Below, one piece after another: positions 1-10,600 of a stretch of 22,897 nucleotides of DNA. Both the position numbers and the translations under genes were made by a program. Source of the DNA: Cladorrhinum sp. PSN259 (lineage: Eukaryota; Ascomycota; Sordariomycetes; Sordariales; Podosporaceae); NCBI GenBank assembly GCA_033725935.1, contig MU867161.1, positions 1 through 22,897 of the forward strand, read 5' to 3'. The stretch's first letter is position 1. Each line of letters starts with the position of its first letter. The notes beneath the pieces were generated by a model. That model was given only the letters and a program-made list of their open reading frames with translations, searched no databases and was not told where the DNA came from.

Positions 1-2
1 TA

Positions 3-1142
3 CGCAAGCCCACAGCTCCAGACATCAATAATTACCCACGTACGGCACCAGCCACGCCGGCCACGAGGGCTACGCAAGCCACACAGGGCACGCAAGCCAC
101 GCAGGCCATACAAGCAACGGCGTCGAGTGCCACCGTCACAGGCAGTACGGCCTCTACTGATAACATACCAACTCCCGACGGATCGACCGACGGCCAAGTC
201 GATGGCTATCCCGACGATCTATCGCCCGAAAGCTACCGCTTGCTCAACTACCAGATGACCATATACCAGATCAAGCTCAAGGACTACAAAGAACAAAAGG
301 AGCATATACGACTACTTAAAGAGTGGGTAATGAAGACAGTCAGTACCTACTATTTCGCTATAGCCTGCGAAGCCGACAAGTCGATCAGCGAATGGTACAA
401 CAATCTGAAGGAGCAGACAGGCATTTCCAGCCAGGCCGCTCTACGCGATGCGCAAGATGCCTATCGCGCGGCCGTCAAACCGCTTACCCGTATGCCCAAG
501 GATCCGACAAAGTGGTCGGAAGCCTGGGAATAAGCTATGGCTTATGCTATACGCAAGAAAGTACCAGAGGCCCTTTCGGCACTTACCTAGTTTAATGATT
601 TCATTTGTGCAGTGGAAGCAATGGTGCTTACTTGGGCAACCAGCTACAAGCTCCATAAGTAAGCTAAGCAGTTAACTCTTACCTACCGTAAGGTAGCTAA
701 CGCCTTCAGAGAGGCTGTGAGACCTAGAGTGTAAGCCTATAATCCGATAGGTTACCGGATTATAAAAGGTTTATTCGGTCCCTCCTTTGCTAATGCAGAA
801 GATACTAAAGAGGCCTGTTCTAGGGACGCTTAGGATAGTGAAGACGGCTCCGGTAAAGATAAGGGGGAATAAAAGAATGGTAAAAAGCGATAGGGTGGTT
901 CGAGAGGCAGAAGACCTAAAAAGAGGCCGAAGAAGGCGTCAGGCTCTGTAAGTTCCTTACTAATTTGCCCTTATTGTGGCCAGTTCCACCGTCTTGCAAG
1001 ATGCTTTTATGTTTTCCCGCAATTAGCCCCAGAGGGTTTTATCGAAAGAGAGCACCTTCGGTCTAGGACTAAGGAAGCCTTATTTAATCCAGATCTTTAA
1101 AAGGAAGTGGAAAAGCTGACAGCCCAGTTAAAATCACAGAGC
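3..1142 (+). pseudogene. copia gag with CCHC zinc knuckle (broken)
   Basis: This is the nucleocapsid/structural part of the copia polyprotein, which would package element RNA in cytoplasmic particles. The frame is open from the window edge to a TAA at 531-533, so the true start is upstream. It opens with a low-complexity Thr-Gln-Ala stretch (bases 72-119). A helical gag domain follows, including the motif WYNNLKEQTG and ending near KWSEAWE. Past the first stop the same frame continues with recognisable gag residues (AMAYAIRKKVPEALSAL) and several more TAA/TAG codons. A zinc knuckle, CPYCGQFHRLARC, lies at about 966-1004; it is one residue shorter between the second Cys and His than the usual CX2CX4HX4C. 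A basic Lys/Arg tract precedes it. The frame runs on into pol without a shift. Confidence 0.85.
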
Positions 1143-4100
1143 TGACTAGGCCGCAAAGTTGGCCGTTGCTCTAGCAGTTTCCTAGTTATAAAAACAGCCT
1201 TTTTAATAGCTAAGTACCCTTTGAAGAATTCTATAATACTTAATTCTGGATTAACTCTCTATATATTTAATAAGAAAAGCAGGTTTACTACCTTCAAGAA
1301 TGCTCTTCCTGGCGACTACGTTTAGGCCGGAGAGCAGCTAGTCTTAATACAAGGATACGGCAAAGTGGCCATTTATCTCGATAGTCCAAGGGGCGCCTAC
1401 GTCTTGTAGCTCTTTAATATAGCCTACTGCCTAAGATTCGCGTGTAACTTAGTATCTTACCGATTATTACGTAGGCGTGGGTACTAGTGGGATATAAGTC
1501 TAGGGAACGACTGCTTACGGCGTAATAACGGCTCCATTATCGGCTACTTATCAGACCACTTTAACCAACACGTCCTAGAATACGTGCCACTATACGTATC
1601 GGCAGGATCCATGGCATCGGCAGGATCTATGGCATCGGCTAGCCACTATACACAGCCAGGTCCCTACATATAGGCAAGCCTCCACATCCGGCGCTACAAA
1701 TACACCTCTTGCACCAGTCGACGGCCAAATAAAGCCATCGCCAGCATCTGGCACCTACGCCTTGGCCACCCAGGCCCACAGGCACTTGAACATCTAGTCT
1801 AGCATACTATAGGCGTCCGGATCAAGGGGGTAACCATGGTTAAGTGCGACGCCTGTGGCATATCTAAAGTCAAACGACTGCTACGACGAGAGCCTCGCCA
1901 GCATATAGAAGGCCCAGGATTACGGCTTGCCGTGGACATCTGTGATTACGACAAAAGACTAGACGGCTATAGGCATATACTACTGGTTATAGACAGGTAG
2001 TTTAGAATAGTCTAGGACTATTATCTGAAGAATAGAGAAGGTATAGGTATAATAACTGCCTTAGTAAACCTCTTCGGTATCTTAGAACGGCAATATTAAC
2101 TTAAGCCGAGAGTGGTAGAGTATGATAACGAATTCAATACCGGACCAATTAAGGCCTATTTACTTCGTTAGTTAGTACGGATCGAGCCCTCTATACCTGA
2201 TACGCCAGCCTAGAATGGAGGCGCAGAGCGCTCAGGGGGTGTGATTGCCAGCAAGGCGCGCGCTATGCGTGCGGGGGCACGACTGCCGGAAGAATTGTGG
2301 CCAGAGATCGTCAGAGCCGCCGTATACCTAAATAATCGAACACCGAAATACGCCTATAAGTGGAAGACTCCGTACGACCGGTTCCATACCTATGTGGCAC
2401 TTCAAGACGGCACTATAGTGGAAGACAGGAAGCCTAGCCAAGCCCACCTGCGTGCCTATGGCTGCAAAGCCTTTGCTCTTACCAAGGCAGCTAGGACTGG
2501 GAAGAATAAGAAGCCAGACGGCATCGAAGAATGGAATCCGAAGCTGAATCCAAAGGCATGGATCGGGTATCTAATCGGCTATAATTCAACGAATATTTAC
2601 AGGATCTGGAATCCAGTCGTCAATAAAGTCGTCGCTACCAGAGATGTCGTTTTTAATGAAAAAGAAATATTTAATGGAGACTTGCAGTTTTTAAAAGACG
2701 ACTGCATCCATATACGGCTTAAGGACCTATAGAAGCTCTTAACCACCATTAAGGAGCCACATGATGTTGAGCCTACTGGCATCTACGAAGACGACGATAT
2801 TCAGATAATCGAATCTGACGCCACGATTATAGAATCCGCCGCAAACGATAACGCCGAGCCAGAGGGAGTCGAAGACCAAGAAGAAGCCCCTTATTACATA
2901 AGCTCGTACTTCGAACTATACCCGTCACCAGATTCACCAGAGGCCGCCTTATTAGCTATAGTAATACGGCTAGCTATAGCTGCCACTGCCGCCGCCATAA
3001 TAGCTACCACTGATCCAGGGTTCTAAGTCTGGATGGCAGTCTTCTTGGCAGGACGGCTAATACAGCCAGTGCAATACCAAGGACAGGTTCTTACTAAGGC
3101 AATGGCCCAGTGACTGGCTAGACGGCCAGATGGCCTAACGAGCCTGCATCACTAAGATCTGCCACTGCCGCCAACATCGCACAGGCAACTACGGCATTAC
3201 CCACTCGGAGAGCAATTCCTGCAAGCCGAGAAGGACCACTTACTAAGCCATGCCTAGATGGGGTCGTGGGAAGAGATCGAGAAGCGGCAAGCTGGCCGTA
3301 ACCAGATCTTAGATTGTATGTGGGTATATACTTATAAATATGACTAAGACGGCCGATTCCAGAAATGCAAGGCAAGAGTGGTTGTGCGTGGAGACCAGCA
3401 GAAGCCTATAGGGCAAGACACCTTCGCTGCTACACTAGCCGCCCGGTCGTTCAGGACACTGATGGCTATTGCGGCAAGATTCGATCTGGAGCTTACCTAG
3501 TACGACGCAGTCAATGCCTTCGTCAATGCCATTCTCAAGGAAGCCATATATATGAGGATGCCCCACGGCCATATACGGCTTGGATACGTACTACGGCTCA
3601 AGAAGGCTCTCTACGGCCTACGGCAATCGCCACTGCTCTGGCAAAAGGAGCTCACCAATGCTCTTAGTATACTAGGTTTCCAGCCAGTCCCACACGAACC
3701 ATGTATTATGATCAATAATGGGATCCTTGTATTCTTCTACGTTGACGATATCGTCTTTGCTTACCGAGGGAAAGATACCGGTACGGCAGGACTACTGGCT
3801 CAACAACTTCAACAGAGGTATACGCTTACAGGAGGAGGCCCACTGCAGTGGTTCCTTGGAATCCAAGTATACCGGGACAGGGCAAGACGGATACTCTGGC
3901 TCTCTCAGACTGCCTATATCGATAAGATCATTATACGGGCTGGGACTTCGACTGGCCGGCCACCCAAGGTCCCAATAGGACATATAGAATTACTGCCATA
4001 CGAAGGCACGGCCGAGCTATATACGATTACTTGGTACTAGCAAAAGACTGGATCTATCTTATACGCTGCCGTTATTATAAGACCAGACGTAGCCTTTGCC

Positions 4101-4709
4101 GCCTCACGACTCGTTCGATTTAATATCAATCCTGGACCATAGTACCACGAAGCGGCCAACCAAGTACTATATTACCTATATAATACCCGCAAATTGGCCT
4201 TAAGGCTAGGGGGTGAAGACGACTTCGTGGTCGTAAGTGATGCGTCCTTTGCAGATAATTTGTTGGATCGAAAGAGCTCGCAGGCGTATATAATGAAGTT
4301 ATTTGGTGGACTGGTAGGCTGGCGAGCCAATAAGCAAGACACAGTAACCACGTCTATAACCGAGGCTGAGCTTCTCGCCTTGGCATAGGCCGCTAAAGAA
4401 GCCCTTTTTGTGAGCCGACTCCTTCAAGAACTGACTATACGGCTAGACAGCTACCGAATTACCATCCAGTGCGATAATGCCCAGACTATACGGCTAGTTA
4501 CGGCCGAAGTGGCTATATTGCAGACAAAGCTACGCTATGTGGATATCTATAATCACTGGTTGCGTTAGGAAGTTGAGCGGCAGACTATTGGCGTAGAGTA
4601 TACTCCGTCAAGCAGTATGGTGGCAGATGGACTAATAAAGGCCTTAAATATTGGGTGTCATAGTAGATTCATTCAACAGCTAGGACTAGAAGAACCTCCC
4701 GAGACATAA
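1143..4709 (+). pseudogene. copia pol: protease, integrase, RT, RNase H (broken)
   Basis: This is the copia polyprotein core in the same frame as gag. Protease: an NSGLTLYIF-like active site near 1245. Integrase: GAG-pre-integrase HLRLGHPG and CDAC near 1752-1860, then catalytic Asp at 1935-1937 (AVDICDY), DNEF near 2130 and Glu at 2226-2228 (NGGAERSGG). RT: FFYVDDIVFAY with YVDD at 3738-3749, preceded by KKALYGLRQSPLLW. RNase H: VSDASFAD near 4230 and SITEAELLALA near 4360. The stop is TAA at 4707-4709. Longest unbroken stretches are 2241-2732 and 3552-4040. Most internal stops fit Trp or Gln, for example DR*FRIV*DYYLK near 1990. The frame needs no indel correction, though one TGA at 1143-1145 could mark a local disturbance. 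Not functional. Confidence 0.9.
1598..1640 (+). repeat. 18-bp in-frame tandem repeat in copia pol
   Basis: A unit starting atcggcaggatccatggc is repeated at 1598, 1616 and, partially, at 1634. It encodes a six-residue Ala/Gly/Ser/Met repeat in the linker between the protease and the pre-integrase domain. It probably arose by slippage in a non-conserved linker and keeps the frame. Confidence 0.7.
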
Positions 4710-4743
4710 ATACCTAGACAGACCCTACAGGTTAGTTGGATCT

Positions 4744-4752
4744 GAGGGGGTG
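4744..4752 (+). other. copia polypurine tract
   Basis: A GAGGGGG run lies immediately before the TGTCAGA start of the 3' LTR and 35 bases after the pol stop. This is where the plus-strand primer of an LTR retrotransposon is expected. Confidence 0.7.
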
Positions 4753-5010
4753 TGTCAGAAAATAGGGGTCTAGAAATGGAGGACCCGTCGGAGGTTCTGT
4801 CCGTGGGTTAGGGTCTATAGGACCACGAGTCTTGCGACATACTGATGTAATCTATCCTTGGCTTTTACAGGGTCTGAGATCTTCCCTGATATCAAGGGAG
4901 GTCGAGCCAGACCACTCTTCTGGTCAGAACCAGATCGGTCAATCAAGCAACCATCTGAACCATTAATTGCTTTTCCAAGTGCACATTTCCCAAGGCGCTG
5001 TTATCTGACA
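4753..5010 (+). repeat. copia 3' LTR (258 bp)
   Basis: The LTR starts TGTCAGAAAATAG and ends GTTATCTGACA, giving a perfect 7-bp terminal inverted repeat TGTCAGA/TCTGACA with the canonical TG...CA ends. The left side follows the purine tract. The right side continues directly into transposase coding sequence that aligns with the second pogo copy (5011 corresponds to 21942), which fixes the edge. The 5' LTR is off-window, so LTR divergence cannot be judged. Confidence 0.85.
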
Positions 5011-5011
5011 C

Positions 5012-6022
5012 CACCTCGCTAACTGGTATACCGAGTGCAACCTCCTAGCCGACTGGCGCATCGCAACCACCGAAAATGGCTAGACTACCAATGCGGTAGG
5101 CCTTAATTAGATCAAGCACTTCGATTTCTATATAGCACCTCGTACGAAAGGCAAATACCGATTATTGATCCTCGACGGCCACGATAGTCACCACTCGACG
5201 GAATTCGAGCTCTATTGCCAACAGAATAATATTATTACGCTATGCATGCCTCCGCATTCCTCCCACCTCCTCCAGCCACTTGATGTTGGCTGCTTTAGGC
5301 CGTTAAAGCAGGCGTATGGTCGCCAGATCGAGGACTTGATACGCGCGCATATTAACCACGTAAGTAAGCTCGAGTTCCTTTATGCCTTTCGCGAGGCTTT
5401 CTATGCCTCTATTACCGAGAGGAATATCCAGGGCGGCTTTGCAGGGACTGGCCTTATACCGTGCGATCTAGAGAGGGTACTTTCTAAGCTAGATATCAAG
5501 CTTCGTACGCTAACACCCCCGCCCTCACAGCCTAGCACTGCCCACACTTGGGTCTTCCAGACACCACACAACCCTCGAGAAGCTAAATCGCAGTCAACGC
5601 TTATCAAAACTCGCATTGCTAACCATCAAAATAGCTCCCCAACTACGATATTAGCTACTATAGACCAGCTTGAGAAGGGTACAACAGCTATAATGCATCG
5701 AGTGGCTCTCCTCGAGTCAGAGGTCGCTTCGCTCCGTAAGGCTAATGAGGCATTAAGCAAGCGCCGGAGAGCCAAAAAAACACGTATACAGCTTAGAGGA
5801 TCACTTACTATATAGGGTGCATAGGAGGTACTTGGTCAGGGTAACATTAGTAGAGAGGGAGTGCAAGAAACGCAGTTAGGTAATAATAATATAAGGGAGG
5901 GTTATGCGAGGGTTCGGTGCTATAGTATATGCGGCAAGCCTGGACATAACGCGCGCACTTGCCAGGAGGCTGGAGAATCATCTGATTCAGCCGTTTCTGA
6001 TGTAATTATAGTTGGTTCTTAG
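5012..6022 (+). pseudogene. pogo/Fot1 DDE transposase, C-terminal half (broken)
   Basis: This DDE_1 family transposase would cut and rejoin transposon ends in the nucleus. In frame from the copia edge: HLANWY, then ENG followed by TAG at 5081 where family sense is Trp, another TAG at 5108, then the second catalytic Asp at 5174 (LILDGHDSHHS) and the third at 5282 (LQPLDVGCF), spacing DD35D. NIQGGFAGTGLIPCD follows, then a Leu-rich coiled segment near 5690-5790 and a basic KRRRAKKTR tract. A TAG at 5813 interrupts before a C-terminal zinc knuckle, CYSICGKPGHNARTC. There the residue matching the first metal-binding Cys of copy 2 has become Tyr. The frame closes at 6020-6022. The N-terminal DNA-binding domains and first catalytic Asp are not in the window. 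Confidence 0.9.
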
Positions 6023-6068
6023 TATCGTGGCTGTATAATTGAAGATAGTTACTGTGGGTTTGTTAGAG

Positions 6069-6099
6069 GTGGGTCATTCACTTATATGGGTCACTCGCT
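6069..6099 (+). repeat. 3' inverted repeat of pogo copy 1
   Basis: The 31 bases match the reverse complement of the 5' end of copy 2 (20702-20732) at 25 positions by eye. They hold two tandem units derived from GGTGCACTCGCT, mutated here to GGGTCATTCACT and GGGTCACTCGCT. TA follows at 6100-6101. Confidence 0.75.
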
Positions 6100-6337
6100 T
6101 ATAATGTACGTTATAGATTATTTAAATACTTATATTACGCCCTATTACGCCCTATACGAAGTTCCCCTAGTATAGACTATTGTTACGCCTCGCGCGTAAG
6201 TCTTCCCCTGTAAAGAGAGATGATACACTGTAAGAGGGGTGCACTGTTCAGGTATCGACACGACAGTAGAAGAGCAGTATATTGATTAAGTCTCTATGGT
6301 TGCAAGACTAATCCTTAGGGATCAGAGATTGGGAATG
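6100..6337. other. spacer with LTR-end-like fragment
   Basis: This is non-coding sequence between pogo copy 1 and the gypsy LTR. It holds a perfect 10-bp tandem TATTACGCCC at 6133-6152. At 6181-6199 lies TGTTACGCCTCGCGCGTAA, the exact reverse complement of the solo LTR end at 21301-21319. Beyond those 19 bases I see no similarity to the LTR, so it may be the start of a related LTR in the opposite orientation, cut off at 6337. No gene is visible. Confidence 0.5.
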
Positions 6338-6833
6338 TGTTACAACCTGCACCGGGTAGGGTTCAGACTGCAAGGCAGTACGCCTGGGGTAATATGACAG
6401 GGGAATCGAAGATTGTGGGACGCTCTCAGACGGGTTAATCACTGTTAACTAACAGGTAGCTCTACAAAGTATCGCTTATGAGTATTGTAGATAATGAACG
6501 ATTGTATTACTTGCGTAAGGAACCAGGTCCTTACGATAGGAAGTGCCCAGCACTTCTCCTACTTATAGTGAAGCTATCTACATATATTTCCTAGGTATAT
6601 TGTATACTGACTTCACTGACTGCTCCATCCGCCCCTTAGGTATCGCAGTCAGTGTGGTTATTCTTATAACTGCGCTTCTTGCGGTTCTTAGATCGCAGTT
6701 AGTATAGTCAATCCTTGATTAGCTGTATCGGGACTTTATAGGTCTTCTTATCCCTGGCCTAATAATTAGTCACGGTCCTATAATACCCTATATAACGGTC
6801 CGTGTGCGGGGGATTTATACGCGAGGCGTAATA
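6338..6833 (-). repeat. gypsy 3' LTR (496 bp)
   Basis: On + it runs TGTTACAACC to GGCGTAATA; the complete form in the solo copy ends GGCGTAACA, so the last CA has become TA. Flanking conserved blocks match the solo LTR at 20833-21319 closely. Differences are mostly CA to TA or TG to TA in this copy, for example ttaatcactgttaac here against tcaatcactgtcaac there. A variable hairpin region lies at about 6610-6705. The base at 6834 begins the purine tract of the element, which fixes the inner edge. Confidence 0.88.
6614..6654. other. LTR hairpin, copy 1
   Basis: A perfect 10-bp inverted repeat CACTGACTGC (6614-6623) and GCAGTCAGTG (6645-6654) with a 21-base loop. A second 8-bp one, TAACTGCG/CGCAGTTA, lies at 6667-6674 and 6694-6701. 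The solo LTR has a stem at the same relative place built from different bases. Confidence 0.7.
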
Positions 6834-6848
6834 CGTTTTCCCTCCTCT
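6834..6848 (-). other. gypsy polypurine tract
   Basis: On - the 15 bases read AGAGGAGGGAAAACG directly before the 3' LTR, the expected plus-strand priming site. Confidence 0.6.
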
Positions 6849-6931
6849 ATAGTCTTCGCTTCGAAGACTTTCTAACGCTAAGAAATTATCGCTAAGACTG
6901 TAAGTTTTTCCTCTTCTATCCAACTCTTAAA

Positions 6932-7621
6932 ATGCCTGCTAATAGGGTATAGAAAAACCTTCCGAAGAAGAAATCGTAATAACGTTCTACTAAAGAGCGT
7001 CGTTATTTTAACGCCGACGTCGTTAATATTTTTAGAGACACTATGCCTATAGGTTATTCTCGCTATATTAAGGAAGGGCTCTTTAACTATAAGGTATTAG
7101 ACCGTAGCTCTTTATATTAGTACTGCCTTAAAGCTAGTCGCGATTCGTTTTATAACGCTTTCGGGGATCCTTTTCCTATACTTCGCGATCTTTTAGATAT
7201 AAAGCGTCGTCTTACTTAAGAACGTAAGGATATTATGTCAAAAATGCTCGAGGTAGCCGCGAAATTAACTTAGCTTAAGACCTAGGCTCGAGCCTTAGAT
7301 GCTAAAGCGAGTGAGGTATTTAGTCGTAAGATAAGGCTTATAAGGGAGCAAAAGGTAAAGGAAGCGGGGGAATAGGCAGGCCCTTCTGCTATTATTCCGG
7401 GATCGGAGTTCCTAGTCTTAAGGGTCGATCCTCTCTAGTTATCCTTTAAGGACGTTGGTAACCCTGACTGGCTTATCTCCTTAAGGGTTGATTAATCGAA
7501 CCTAGATCTAAATTTTGTATTTTAAGTCGATTTAGATTCTGTCGGTAAAATTGCTAAAGCTTCTCCGAGCAGTCTAAAAGATCGATAGGTTTTTACGAGT
7601 TAGATTCGGGTCCGTAATTAA
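6932..7621 (+). pseudogene. Antisense ORF inside gypsy element, about 229 codons (broken)
   Basis: A continuous + strand frame opens with ATG at 6932 and reaches TAA at 7619-7621, antisense to the gypsy element and located between the 3' LTR and the end of pol. Readable parts include RRYFNADVVNIFRDTMPIGY, then SRYIKEGLFNYKVLDRSSLY, CLKASRDSFYNAFGDPF, and a charged, probably helical region ERKDIMSKMLEVAAKLT. Internal stops are TAA/TAG only, many at plausible Gln or Trp positions. Codon sense and the Tyr-Ser-Arg-Tyr / Leu-Asp-Arg-Ser-Ser block look like a real protein. From memory they resemble uncharacterised fungal proteins, which I could not check. The last 100 or so bases overlap the chromodomain end of pol on the other strand, so the true C-terminus may be earlier. 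Function unknown. Confidence 0.6.
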
Positions 7622-10600
7622 GCTATTTAATAAGATATTAGAGTTCGTTATTACTAATTCGGGAATCTAAGATATCTTCGACGTCGAATTCTTCTTCGTC
7701 GTTAATTACCTTAAGATACGTCTCGAATCTAGCTCTTCTTAGTACGGGTTTAAGTAGCGAAATATAGAATATTTTAGTTTGTACTCTTATGGAATCGGGT
7801 AGGATTAGTTTATAGTTTAATATCGAAACTTTCCTTTTAATTTTAAATAGTCCGATTTTCTTGAAATCGAGTTTTCTGCTTAGTCGTTTCGTATAGAGAT
7901 TACGTATAAGAAGAAATACTTTATCTCCCTCCTTAAAGGGAGGTCCCTCGACCCTATGCTTATCGTAATAAATGCGCATTCGTTCCCGGACGAATTCGAA
8001 TATTTCTTTCAATATATCGTACATTTTTTGCAACCGTCCTATACGTACCGCTGCTCTAGGTACATTAGCTATTAGTCCCTGACGTAGCTTTAGCTGGTAT
8101 CCGTAATTAGCGAAGAATGGTGATATATTCGTCGATTTTATGCTGCTAGAGTTATATACCAATTGCGCTGTTAATAGTAGGTTAACCTAGTTATCCTGCT
8201 CGAAATTAATATAGTACCGAAGGTATTATTTAATAACCTAATTAAGTCGTTCGGTCTATCTATCGGTCTAGGGATAGAACGCGGTCGAGAGCTTAGATTT
8301 AACGTCCAGTCGTTTTATTAAGGCTTACCAAAATTTGGATATAAATAACTTATCTTTATCCGAAGTAATGTTATCTAGCAATCCGTATTAGCTCACGATA
8401 TTCCGTTCGAAGTGGTAGGCTAACTATTCTACCGTAGTGGTTTCTCTAAAGGGTATAAAATAGGCCCACTTAGTAAATCTATCTACCACTACCTAGATAA
8501 AGTCGTATTTAACGTTTATTCTATCAGATACCGTTAAGTCGGGGAGCTTGGTAATAAAGTCTATCGATATGGATCCCTATGCTCGTTTTACGGTAAGGAA
8601 GGGTTTAAATAATCTATACGGCTTATACCTTACCGCCTTACTCTTAATGCACATCTCATATTCTCTAACCATCTCTTCTACTACCTTCTTTATCCTTAAG
8701 AACGCATAATATTATTATACGCGTTTAAGCGTCTTCTTAATACCTAGGTATCCTCTAAATTTATCTTTATATAGTTTAATAATATACGCTCGTCTTTTAT
8801 CTATTAATACGTATATTTTATTAAGGTACTATATTAGGTCGTTGTCTTCGGGTCTTACCCGTAACTCCAGTTCTTCTATTTTATCCTTATCGACGTCTTA
8901 TCGTTTGGCCTAAAATTCGTAATCTTCCTACTCTATATAGTAGGTTTTAGCGCAGTCTTCCCAGATTTAAATCGTATATTTTAAGGTTCCGTCTTTTTCC
9001 TTAAAAAGTAATACTGCGTCGTACTTCTTATTACCCTTATAATCGGGTCTTCTACTAAACGTATCTACTCTAGCATTTTCTTTCCCCTTAATATAATAGA
9101 TACGGAAGTTAAAGGGGGCTAGGAATTCTACCTATCGTACTTATCTAGGACTCAGTTCCTTAATAACGAAGTACTTTAAGTTCCGGTAGTCTATAAAAAC
9201 ATCCACTAGTTCCTTAATCCTATTAAAATAAAGTCTCTATTTATCGAAAGCTTCGATAACAGCCATAAGCTCCTTATTATGAATTAGATAATTAATTGCT
9301 AGCCTAGAGATCTTCTTCGAAACGAATCCCATAGGGTATCGCCCGTCGTCGAAGTATTAATAAAACTCTGCTCCGATGGCAAAGTCTGATATATCCGTTT
9401 CGACTTAGAAAAGTCTGCTAAAATCTGGCATCCGTAATATTAGTTCGCTATTAATGGCTTCTCTAAATTAGTTAAAGGCGTCTTATTATTCTTATTTCCA
9501 CTCAAATAGATATCCTTCGCCAGTGAGCTTATATAGGGGTTTAGTAATCTTACCGAATCCTTTAATAAAGGATCTATAGAAATTAATAAATCTAATAAAT
9601 ATCCTAACTTCTTTTTAGTTTGTTAGTAACGGCTAGTCCCTAACTGCCGTAATCTTAGCTAGTTCTATTCGGATTTCTCCCGGAAAGATCTCGAATCTAA
9701 AAAAGATTGTTTTCTATACGTGGAATTCGCTTTTGCGTAGATTTATTAATAATCCCGTATCTTATAGCGTCTATAAAATCTATCGTACGTAATCCTGGTG
9801 CTCCTTAACCGTCTTAGAGTAAATTAAGATATCGTCTAAGTATATAAAGGTAAATCGATCCAGATAGGGGCGTAGGGTATAGTCGATTATATTTTGGAAT
9901 ATCGCCGGGGCGTTAGTGAGTCTAAAAGGCATAATTTAATACTTAAAGTGCCCGTAGCGAGTCCTAAAAGCTATCTTCCACTTATTCCCCTCCTTAATCC
10001 GGATATAGCCAAAGGCTATCGGAAGATTAAGACGACTGAACCATTAGGCGCCAGCTAGTCTATCCTTTATCTCCCTAATAAGCGGTAGCGGATACCTATT
10101 CTTAATTATTTCCTCGTTCAGTTAGCGATAATTAACCATAAGTCTTAAGTCTATTGTCCCTTTCTTAGGCATAAATAAAATGGGATAGGCCGCTTTACTC
10201 TGCGACTTTCGAATAAACCCTTTTAGTAAATTCTCCTTAATATATTCTTATAGGGCCTAGTCTTATCGTAATCTTAGGTAGTATGCTTTATAATATCGTA
10301 ACTTAGCTCCTTCCTTTAGTCAAATCTCGTGGTCGAAAGAGGTTCTTGCGGGGAGCTCGTTCTTTATCTTATGTCTAAAGACGGTAAAATTATAATATTC
10401 CTTCGGAATATTACTAAGGTCTTCCTTTTCCTTAGGAAGTTCGTGTCCCGAGTCGTCACTCGGATTATCCTCTAATTTCTCTAGTCTAATATATATTACC
10501 TATTATTCCGGTTCTTTAGAGTGCGAGGGTCCCTTCTTAAATCTTCCTCTATCAGTTAATATTAGCTCGTTATAGCTTATATATCTTATTTGCTCGTAGG

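Larger units (their letters stand above)
1..5010 (+). mobile_element. Ty1/copia LTR retrotransposon, 5' end outside window
   Basis: This is the larger part of a Ty1/copia-type retrotransposon. Domain order on + is gag, CCHC zinc knuckle, protease, integrase, reverse transcriptase, RNase H, which is the copia order (integrase before RT). A purine tract and a 258-bp 3' LTR follow. The 5' LTR and start of gag lie outside the window. The right LTR edge abuts a pogo transposase reading frame at 5011 that has no left half here, so the element is inserted in that transposon. The expected 5-bp target duplication would be CCACC at 5011-5015; its partner is off-window. All coding parts are broken by nonsense codons. 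Confidence 0.92.
5011..6099 (+). mobile_element. Fot1/pogo DNA transposon copy 1, 3' part
   Basis: This is the right-hand part of a fungal Fot1/pogo-family cut-and-paste transposon. Its left part is separated by the copia element and lies outside the window. It contains the C-terminal half of the transposase and ends at a subterminal/terminal inverted repeat at 6069-6099, followed by TA at 6100-6101, the target dinucleotide of this family. It aligns along its length with copy 2 (offset 16,931 at the left edge), in the same orientation. Confidence 0.87.

Noticed and set aside
1598..1640. CRISPR-like array
   Set aside because: Short contiguous tandem repeats without spacers, in frame within a retrotransposon; the genome is fungal.
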